Below are positions 7,389-12,403 of a stretch of 12,403 nt of DNA, piece by piece. The notes under the pieces are model-generated. The model saw only the letters and a program-made list of their open reading frames with translations. It did not search any database and had not been told where the DNA came from. Position 1 is the first letter of the stretch. The number at the start of each line of letters is the position of its first letter. The position numbers and the translations under genes were made by a program. The DNA is from Candidatus Thorarchaeota archaeon. GTDB taxonomy: Archaea; Asgardarchaeota; Thorarchaeia; Thorarchaeales; Thorarchaeaceae. Location of the stretch: the NCBI GenBank assembly GCA_016840965.1, contig JAEORI010000242.1:1-12403 (forward strand), written 5' to 3'.

Positions 7389-8591
7389 TCATGTAATCAT
7401 CATACGAACCTCATTCACTAGTTCGTTGTATAGTACTTCTGGATTTTCAACATCAACAAAACCTCCAGTAAATATCTCTCCTTTTCCTCCTCCTTTCCCG
7501 CCAAGTTGGAGTAGAGGTTTAAGAATGTACTCTGAGGCCTCCAGAGGGGTCTTATTGACTTTAAGTAGCACCTGTGATTTTCTTCCCGGAGAAAAAAGAA
7601 GAATAATTGTTGGTTCTTTGGGTAGCATTCTATTTGCTAAGATCTTTAATGAACTTGGATCATAACCAGGTAGATATTCATGTTGATAGTTGATGGTTCC
7701 AATATGCTCTATGGTTGAACCACTAGTTAGTATTTGTGTGACCTTCTCAATCAGCATTTGCTTTTCATCGATAGCCAATTTTGCTTTATCTAGAACAGTC
7801 CCTAATTGTTCCATCTCAAATGGATAGGAATTCTTTCTTTGGAATGCCATGTTGTATGAATCGATAACATGGATTCTTGCAGCCAATCCTGTTATGAACT
7901 CAATTTGTGTTATATTGTCATTTGCTTTCACATCAATCACTTTGAAGAATCCAATATCTCCTGTTTTAACAACATGAATACCTGAACAAGCAGAGCTATC
8001 TACTTCACCTACACTCACAACACGAAGCTGATCGTATTTATCCTCAAGTCCCTCACGTTTCCTGATAGATGAATCAAGCTGATCTGCATCTACAAAATGG
8101 CTTCTAACAGGCAAATCCTCTTCTATTATTCTCACGAGTTCCAGTTCTGCATCGAACACTGTTTCAATATCAAGTTCAACACCTATAATCTCAACAGATC
8201 CATGTTTCCCATCTATCCAAAGATTTCCTACAGCAATCTCATCAAACATTTTTTTGATGCTTGAAACAAGTAGATGCTCTGCAGTATGGTTCCTCATTAA
8301 GCTTAGACGCCAATTCATATCGATTTCAAGAAATCCTATTCCCTCTTCTCTCAATGGCTCATTTGAAACCAAGATGACACCTTCTGAGTCATCAATTGTA
8401 TCAATGATATCTGTGGCGCTGTTGCCTATCGAGAGCCTTCCCTTCTCACCTGCCTGTCCCCCTCCTGCAGGCCTGATTACATTTTCTTTAATGAGAATGT
8501 GAAAGAGTTCATCAACTTTCTTCACTGATTTAACAGTGACCTCGAATTGATTCAGTTGTTGATTATTCCAATATGGTGGGATTTCGCTCAC
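7389..8591 (-). CDS. alaX: Long-form alanyl-tRNA editing protein AlaX-L with DHHA1 domain
   Basis: This free-standing homologue of the AlaRS editing domain hydrolyses Ser-tRNA-Ala (and possibly Gly-tRNA-Ala) in trans, preventing serine-for-alanine errors. The 400 residues open with the AlaX-type PPYWNNQQLNQFEV. A beta-barrel domain with RPAGGGQAGEKG (40-51) follows. The zinc and catalytic signatures are NHTAEH (His102, His106) and ACSGIH (Cys202, His206), so all four zinc ligands are kept, though the usual CGGTH has become CSGIH. A coiled region (about 255-290) leads to a C-terminal DHHA1 domain ending in the Gly-rich GGKGGGKGEIFTGG (364-377). DHHA1 separates the long form from short AlaX, and in AlaRS it helps with tRNA binding and dimerisation. 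GTG 8591 is preceded by GGTGA at 6-nt spacing. No AlaRS gene is nearby. Confidence 0.92.
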   Translation of the reverse strand: MSEIPPYWNNQQLNQFEVTVKSVKKVDELFHILIKENVIRPAGGGQAGEKGRLSIGNSATDIIDTIDDSEGVILVSNEPLREEGIGFLEIDMNWRLSLMRNHTAEHLLVSSIKKMFDEIAVGNLWIDGKHGSVEIIGVELDIETVFDAELELVRIIEEDLPVRSHFVDADQLDSSIRKREGLEDKYDQLRVVSVGEVDSSACSGIHVVKTGDIGFFKVIDVKANDNITQIEFITGLAARIHVIDSYNMAFQRKNSYPFEMEQLGTVLDKAKLAIDEKQMLIEKVTQILTSGSTIEHIGTINYQHEYLPGYDPSSLKILANRMLPKEPTIILLFSPGRKSQVLLKVNKTPLEASEYILKPLLQLGGKGGGKGEIFTGGFVDVENPEVLYNELVNEVRMMIT

Positions 8592-8597
8592 AGACTT

Positions 8598-8602
8598 TCA
8601 CC
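8598..8602 (-). promoter_or_regulatory. Shine-Dalgarno GGTGA fixing the GTG start at 8591
   Basis: On the - strand AAGGTGAAAGTCT precedes GTG, with 6-nt spacing from GGTGA. It supports the full AlaX N-terminus. Confidence 0.6.
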
Positions 8603-8762
8603 TTCAAAACCATTACCGCACTCATGCTGGTGTAAGTTGGTTTCAAAACTTTTTCTTAATGTTACTTCAATCCCAGCCTATGTATCTCTGCCTGCCGAAA
8701 CCGATATAGCATGAGCTGATTGATGTACAAGCGCTCAGAAATTCAACTCGAGGCGATATCCC

Positions 8763-10013
8763 ATGTTCAAATTTCTAAAGACCGATCCAGCAAAGAAAGC
8801 TAAGAAATACATCGATAAAGCGCTTATTGAAATTGAAGAAGGGTACCCAGAATACGCAAGTGTGGAATATGAGAAGGCAGCTCGTTGTTTTCTTGAAATT
8901 GAGCAAACCGATTTTGCTGTCAAATACTTTCGCGAGGCTGCATATTGTGCTCTTGAGAATAATAACCACACTCGATGCTCCGAAATGAAGGTTGCTGCTG
9001 CTGAATGCCTTCTCCAAGAAGGACGATATGATGAAGCCGGAGGGCTCTATTCAGAATCATCAGATCATCTTCATCGAGAGAAAAAATCTAAGGAATCAAA
9101 TAGGTCTTTAGGCGTAGCAATTGCAGGTTATCTATCTGCAAGAAACTTCAGTACTGCAATAAATCTAATGCGCAAGGCTGAGAAACGGATACAGGACACA
9201 TCATCAAAAAAAGACCCTATCTACGTTCTTGCTGAGTTTTGCGTGAATATTCTATGTGAAGGTATTGATGTTCCATCAGATCAATTCGAAAATGCTGCGA
9301 AGAACATTAGACCAAATGCTTTTGAGAAACCTCTTTTTGATTTTCTTATTGCCTCGACAAAACTCGCGCTCCAGACCGAGATTGTTTTAGATTGGGCTGG
9401 AGCTAAACAGAAAGAGGTGAGTGTCAAAGAACCCATAGAGATTGAACTTAGATACAAATGTCCAGTTGAAGTACAAATTATTGATCATAGACTTTCCCTT
9501 TCAAATAGCGTCATTATGACAAAACAACCAGAATACGCACTGAGCCCATCAAAAGAAGAATCCTGGCTGCTTGAGTTCAAACCTGTACTAAGCGGAGAGG
9601 GAAGCATCGGACCATTTACAGTCACCCTCGAGGGTGATAAGGTTCTAGTCAATAAACATACCAATACCCTAAACTTTCAGATTGCTAAGGCTCCATCTAA
9701 TCTAAAACTAGAAGTATCACCGGAAAGAGTTTCATGCAATCTTGGAGATGAAGCAATCCTGCAAGTGATAGTTCTCAACGAGGGTGATGGACCTGCTGAA
9801 AATATTGAAACAAAGGTAGAACTTTCAGATGGTCTTGAGCTTTCTCTAGGGAATGAGTCCAAACTGGTTCACTTCCTAGGTAGTGGAGAAAAAGTGCATT
9901 TCCAAGTTTTTGTAAGAGCTGTTGGTCAAGGAGAGGAGTTAGTCACCATCAAAGTTGTGGACGGCCGATTAGGACAAGAAGTCGTAAAGACATCAGTGGT
10001 CAGGGTAGGATAA
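8763..10013 (+). CDS. TPR/SNAP-like helical repeats fused to two Ig-like beta-sandwich domains
   Basis: This 416-residue protein has no signal peptide and no membrane span, so it is probably cytoplasmic. The N-terminal half is an alpha-solenoid. TPR-type helix pairs are visible at about 13-46 (YASVEYEKAARCFLEIEQ), 48-66 (FAVKYFREAAYCALEN), 74-105 (AAAECLLQEGRYDEAGGLY) and 115-143, and further helices run to about 205. This spacing, with A-A-x-C/Y-x-x-x-G-x-Y/F-x-x-A repeats, is like alpha-SNAP. The C-terminal half is all beta: one domain at about 210-308 and a second at about 311-416. The second (SPERVSCNLGDEAILQVIV, then NEGDGPAENIETKVEL) looks like a CARDB/Ig-type fold. Such beta domains are usually exported, so an intracellular solenoid plus beta-ear arrangement is unusual. 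ATG 8763 follows GAGGCG at 7-nt spacing. It converges on another TPR gene with a 2-bp gap. Function is not known. Confidence 0.85.
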   Translation: MFKFLKTDPAKKAKKYIDKALIEIEEGYPEYASVEYEKAARCFLEIEQTDFAVKYFREAAYCALENNNHTRCSEMKVAAAECLLQEGRYDEAGGLYSESSDHLHREKKSKESNRSLGVAIAGYLSARNFSTAINLMRKAEKRIQDTSSKKDPIYVLAEFCVNILCEGIDVPSDQFENAAKNIRPNAFEKPLFDFLIASTKLALQTEIVLDWAGAKQKEVSVKEPIEIELRYKCPVEVQIIDHRLSLSNSVIMTKQPEYALSPSKEESWLLEFKPVLSGEGSIGPFTVTLEGDKVLVNKHTNTLNFQIAKAPSNLKLEVSPERVSCNLGDEAILQVIVLNEGDGPAENIETKVELSDGLELSLGNESKLVHFLGSGEKVHFQVFVRAVGQGEELVTIKVVDGRLGQEVVKTSVVRVG

Positions 10014-10019
10014 TCCTAC
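10005..10019. terminator. Hairpin spanning the convergent TPR gene ends
   Basis: GTAGGA (10005-10010) and TCCTAC (10014-10019) form a perfect 6-bp inverted repeat with TAA, the stop codon of the TPR/beta-sandwich gene, as loop. It also covers the TAG stop of the opposite gene. It could act in either direction, but no long T-run follows on either strand. It closely matches the hairpin at 3828-3842. Confidence 0.45.
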
Positions 10020-10753
10020 GAAGCCTTTCTCTTCTTTCGCTCAATTTCCGATCTAATACTGAGACAAGCACTCATAACCTGTTCAATTGCCTCTTCTTCT
10101 TTAAATTCCCTAAGCATATCTTCAGCATTATCTAGGTTATTTTCAGTAAGAGATTCACTAAAGGAAAGAAGTGTTTCAAGCCAGTCCCATCTAGTCTTTG
10201 TGATGATTTTCTTTGCTTTCTCGATTCGCTCTTTCGCTTTGCTTGTTCTCTCAATTGTTGCAAAACCCATAGCTGCAAGAGACAGATTAATCACAGCTCT
10301 TTCTGCATTTCCATCATCAATTGCTTTGTCCGCTGCTTTGTCGTAAAGGTTTCCCATATTCTCAGCAGCAGTAAGGAAATACGTACGGTTTCCTGTCTTG
10401 TGACAAGCGTAAGCCGCCCAAAGATAAGCTTGAGCTGCAGTTTCCATCATCCTCTCTAAGAGAGCTTCTTTTGCCGCATTTTCATATAGAGTTAACGCAG
10501 TGGAAAAATCATTAACCTGTCGATATTGTGAGGCAGCTTCGAGATATGCTGTAGCAGCGGCACGATGGTCATCATGCTCAACTCTTTCCTCCGCATACAT
10601 GTGATAATATTCTGCTGCTTTCTTAGTCATTTCAAGCACTCTATCTAGAAAACAGCTTGCGGCGTTTTTGAACTGGTTCGCAGCTTGATAGTACTTCTCA
10701 GCCTCTAGAAACTCGTTAGCCAATCGTTCCCATTGAGAACATTCATCTTCCAC
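10016..10753 (-). CDS. TPR / alpha-SNAP-like helical-repeat protein
   Basis: The 245 residues are almost entirely amphipathic helix pairs. Repeats at about 6-37 (ANEFLEAEKYYQAANQFKNA), 43-76, 64-97 (YLEAASQYRQVNDFSTALTL), 104-141 and 143-180 have the small-residue spacing of TPRs. The overall look is of alpha-SNAP or other 14-3-3-like solenoid adaptors, including a final SKAKERIEKAKKIITK and an acidic helix near 205-222. The C-terminus is basic (RKKRKAS). It has no membrane span, signal or enzymatic motif, so a protein-protein adaptor is the natural reading. The SNAP resemblance is by pattern, and generic TPR protein is the safe call. GTG is the only usable start; its ribosome site is weak (GGTAGGTCGAG upstream). 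A CTTAGAAA element at 10793-10800 (- strand), about 45 nt upstream, may be its box A. Confidence 0.82.
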   Translation of the reverse strand: MEDECSQWERLANEFLEAEKYYQAANQFKNAASCFLDRVLEMTKKAAEYYHMYAEERVEHDDHRAAATAYLEAASQYRQVNDFSTALTLYENAAKEALLERMMETAAQAYLWAAYACHKTGNRTYFLTAAENMGNLYDKAADKAIDDGNAERAVINLSLAAMGFATIERTSKAKERIEKAKKIITKTRWDWLETLLSFSESLTENNLDNAEDMLREFKEEEAIEQVMSACLSIRSEIERKKRKAS

Positions 10754-10831
10754 GTTATCTCGACCTACCCATAATTAGATTAAACGGACTCATTTCTAAG
10801 CCCAAACAGGTTATGCGTAAAGTGTTTGTGC

Positions 10832-10847
10832 GCTACAAAAATGTAGC
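10832..10847. repeat. Perfect inverted repeat upstream of the TPR gene
   Basis: GCTACA and TGTAGC flank AAAA, giving a 6-bp stem about 80 nt upstream of the TPR gene start. The half TGTAG recurs at 10853-10857. It may be an operator or a leader hairpin if transcription begins further upstream. Confidence 0.4.
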
Positions 10848-10990
10848 TCCGATGTAGAAAGCACGATTTATCGACACTCTGACCATATTCTTTTGATACA
10901 TGTATAAGATTATGATTGTTTTACATGGATGTACAACTAACATTTTGATACTACGCACAAATTAAAAATTACAGAATAAAACATGTTTAC

Positions 10991-11014
10991 ACGTAATTTA
11001 AATACAAATTACGT
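10991..11014. promoter_or_regulatory. 9-bp inverted repeat centred on a consensus archaeal TATA box
   Basis: ACGTAATTT (10991-10999) and AAATTACGT (11006-11014) are perfect inverted copies around AAATAC. The centre contains TTTAAATA (10997-11004), matching the archaeal box A consensus TTTAWATA. With a 2-nt bulge (AC at 10990-10991 or equivalent) the arms extend to TTTAC..GTAATTT against AAATTACGTAAA. A + strand start would fall near 11025 with no gene ahead. A - strand start near 10975 would give the TPR gene a leader of over 200 nt or make a separate RNA. Confidence 0.45.
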
Positions 11015-11120
11015 AAATACCATTCATTGAGCTACGTAGGTTTCGATATACGGGAGCAATGTAAAGATTAATTCGAGAGAACTAGCCCTGCTGGCGTGAT
11101 CCTTTTCCATGATTGGAATC

Positions 11121-11149
11121 AATTAGTCGGGGACTAATTAGTTCCCGAC
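11121..11149 (-). terminator. Strong hairpin after HMG-CoA reductase, with an alternative pairing
   Basis: Bases 11126-11149 form a near-perfect 24-nt palindrome centred at 11137/11138: outer arms GTCGGG and CCCGAC, one G-T pair at 11132/11143, and core ACTAATTAGT. It begins 16 nt after the reductase stop codon. On the - strand TAATTGATTCC follows, weakly U-rich. A competing perfect hairpin, AATTAGTC-GGG-GACTAATT (11121-11139), shares the same bases and excludes it. The position suggests transcript termination or 3'-end protection. Confidence 0.5.
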
Positions 11150-11164
11150 ACCATCTAATCTCCG

Positions 11165-12403
11165 TTATTTCTGCATTTCTTCCAGGAGTTCTTTAGCTCG
11201 TTCAACTTTTACATTCTTTTCTTTGACCAATTTTTCTGCAATAATATCAACTAGGTCTCCTCGAGCTCCTGCAGTCGCTGCAACGTTGCGTGCGTGGAGT
11301 GCCATATGCCCTTTTTGAATGCCTTCAGAAGCTAACGCCCGGAGTGCGGCAAGATTCTGAGCAAGACCTACGCTTGCTATGACATGACCTAGCTCCGTAG
11401 CGGTTTTAACACCAAGAATCTTCACACTCGCACGAGCTGCAGGATGTACCTTGGTTGCTCCACCCACGAGACCTACCGCCATAGGAATCTCAATATTACC
11501 AACAAGATGCCCTTCATTTGACTTTTCATATTTGGTTAGTGAGCTATATCCATTCAATGCGGCATAACTATGAGCACCAGCTTCAATTGCCCTGAAATCA
11601 TTACCAGTAGCAATAACCACTGCATCAATTCCGTTCATTATTCCCTTATTATGAGTGGCGCATCGATAGGGATCAGCTTCAGCAAACGCCCATGCAGCAA
11701 TGATGTCATTTACGACCTCCTCACCGCCAAGCAGTTCTTTGTCGAAAGTCGCACCTGAACGAACAAGTCTAAACTCAGCGAGGTTGGATAAAATTCGTAG
11801 GATTACTCTTCCGCCTGTTATTCTCTCAATCCTTGGTGCAAGTGCCTCAGCCATAGTATTCACAGCATTTGCACCCATGGCATCACGGGTATCCACTATT
11901 AACTCAGTAACAAGCATAACTCCTACTTTGGATTCGAAAATACGCACACGGAGATCTTTTGCACCGCCACCAAAACGAACAAGAATTGGATCTTGTTCAT
12001 TTGCAAATGCGAGAAGATCCTCCTTTGCTTCCATTATCTTTAGTTTCGCAGATTCAGGGTCGAGAACATTAATGGTCTGGATTTGCGCTATCATGTTTGG
12101 TCCAGTGTCTGTGGCAGTAAAACCTCCATGATCTCTTGCCATTCTAGCGGCATTACTGGCGGCAGCAACGACTGATGGCTCTTCAATAGCCATGGGGATT
12201 AAGTAGTCTTTTCCATTTATCAGAAAATTAGTAGCAATGCCAAGCGGGAGTGTCATTGACCCAACAACATTCTCAATCATATGGTCGAGAACTCCCATAT
12301 CCACCTTACCTGGATCAACTAATGGTTCCAGTTCTTCATCACTAAGTCCTGTGACTTCTTTCAGCTTTTTGACTCGTTCCTCTCTGGAGAGTTTATAGAA
12401 ACC
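11165..12403 (-). CDS. hmgA: Class II HMG-CoA reductase, 5' partial
   Basis: This enzyme reduces (S)-HMG-CoA to mevalonate, the committed step toward archaeal isoprenoid lipids. The frame stays open to the window edge; the first visible residues (GFYKLSREERVKKLKEVTGL) match the N-terminus of class II enzymes, so only about 10-20 residues are missing, and the GTG at 12304 is internal. 412 residues are visible. Class II signatures, numbered from the first visible residue, are: MIENVVGSMTLPLGIATNF (42-60), EEPSVVAAAS with the catalytic Glu near 75, the cofactor-binding segment DAMGAN (174-179), HNKGIMNG with catalytic Lys253, ATGND with catalytic Asp269, and GHMALHARN with catalytic His370. Similarity to the Pseudomonas mevalonii type runs the full length, and there are no membrane spans. 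NADH or NADPH preference cannot be told from sequence. The gene symbol mvaA is also used for class II. Confidence 0.96.
   Translation of the reverse strand, partial: GFYKLSREERVKKLKEVTGLSDEELEPLVDPGKVDMGVLDHMIENVVGSMTLPLGIATNFLINGKDYLIPMAIEEPSVVAAASNAARMARDHGGFTATDTGPNMIAQIQTINVLDPESAKLKIMEAKEDLLAFANEQDPILVRFGGGAKDLRVRIFESKVGVMLVTELIVDTRDAMGANAVNTMAEALAPRIERITGGRVILRILSNLAEFRLVRSGATFDKELLGGEEVVNDIIAAWAFAEADPYRCATHNKGIMNGIDAVVIATGNDFRAIEAGAHSYAALNGYSSLTKYEKSNEGHLVGNIEIPMAVGLVGGATKVHPAARASVKILGVKTATELGHVIASVGLAQNLAALRALASEGIQKGHMALHARNVAATAGARGDLVDIIAEKLVKEKNVKVERAKELLEEMQK

Larger units (their letters stand above)
10754..11164. other. 411-bp gene-free region, AT-rich and dense in inverted repeats
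   Basis: Neither strand holds a convincing gene. The longest ORF with an ATG is 28 codons (11110-11024, -) without a ribosome site. The middle (about 10880-11030) is clearly more AT-rich than the flanks. It holds a series of dyads: GCTACA-AAAA-TGTAGC (10832-10847), ATACATGTAT (10896-10905), TACAT-GG-ATGTA (10922-10933), ACATGT (10981-10986), ACGTAATTT/AAATTACGT (10991-11014), CTACGTAG (11032-11039) and the hairpins at 11121-11149. It must include the promoter of the TPR gene and the 3' end of HMG-CoA reductase. The rest could be operators, a non-coding RNA gene or an origin-like element; I recognise no known RNA family. Confidence 0.6.

Noticed and set aside
10983..11030. 15-codon + strand ORF over the TATA-box palindrome
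   Set aside because: Its low-complexity codons simply reflect the AT-rich inverted repeat, and it has no ribosome site.
11024..11110. 28-codon ORF on the - strand downstream of HMG-CoA reductase
   Set aside because: It has no Shine-Dalgarno sequence, its length is within chance expectation, and it follows a probable terminator. Conservation would be needed to revive it.
11041..11164. Possible tRNA because of GTTCCCGAC resembling a T-arm
   Set aside because: No cloverleaf, anticodon arm or matching acceptor stem can be drawn; the bases belong to the palindrome at 11126-11149.
11700..12131. 143-residue open frame opposite HMG-CoA reductase
   Set aside because: It is antisense to a strongly conserved gene, Ser/Pro-rich as expected of a shadow frame, and lacks a ribosome site.
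1..12403. Mobile elements, CRISPR arrays, toxin-antitoxin or defence genes
   Set aside because: No transposase, integrase, regularly spaced repeat, target-site duplication or recognisable defence protein is present.

Overview
The window looks like archaeal chromosome, most likely from an Asgard archaeon; a Thorarchaeia-like lineage is my guess and is not proven. The reasons are: a eukaryote/archaeal-type tryptophanyl-tRNA synthetase; a mevalonate-pathway HMG-CoA reductase; a free-standing alanyl-tRNA editing protein of the long AlaX form; archaeal box-A-like promoter motifs about 45-55 nt before start codons; a mix of ATG, GTG and TTG starts with clear Shine-Dalgarno sequences; and two cytoplasmic SNAP-like helical-repeat proteins. 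Composition is uniform and moderately AT-rich. I see no mobile element, CRISPR array, tRNA or rRNA gene.

Layout. Positions 1-963 hold the 3' part of trpS (+), which begins before the window. A six-span membrane protein follows (1039-1728, +). Next are two adjacent paralogues (1821-2855 and 2860-3831, +), each with a zinc ribbon, a beta-rich region and two C-terminal membrane spans. They end at a hairpin plus T8 terminator and converge on an unrecognised protein with a possible winged helix (3861-5021, -). After a divergent promoter region with a possible 11-codon leader ORF comes a GT-C glycosyltransferase (5197-6816, +), then a small YbjN-like protein (6875-7327, +). That converges on AlaX-L (7389-8591, -). 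A second divergent region precedes a TPR plus double beta-sandwich protein (8763-10013, +), which converges with a 2-bp gap on a TPR/SNAP-like protein (10016-10753, -). A 411-bp gene-free, AT-rich region full of dyad symmetries follows. The window ends in class II HMG-CoA reductase (11165-12403, -), whose first codons lie beyond the edge.

How the genes relate. Most are single transcription units, and three convergent pairs are present; only the zinc-ribbon pair looks like a tight operon. TrpRS and AlaX-L serve translation fidelity, HMG-CoA reductase makes isoprenoid lipid precursors, and the GT-C enzyme probably glycosylates surface or lipid-linked substrates. The least explained and most interesting parts are the TPR plus beta-sandwich protein with its convergent SNAP-like neighbour, the zinc-ribbon membrane pair, the near-identical hairpins at two of the three convergent junctions, and the dyad-rich region at 10754-11164.
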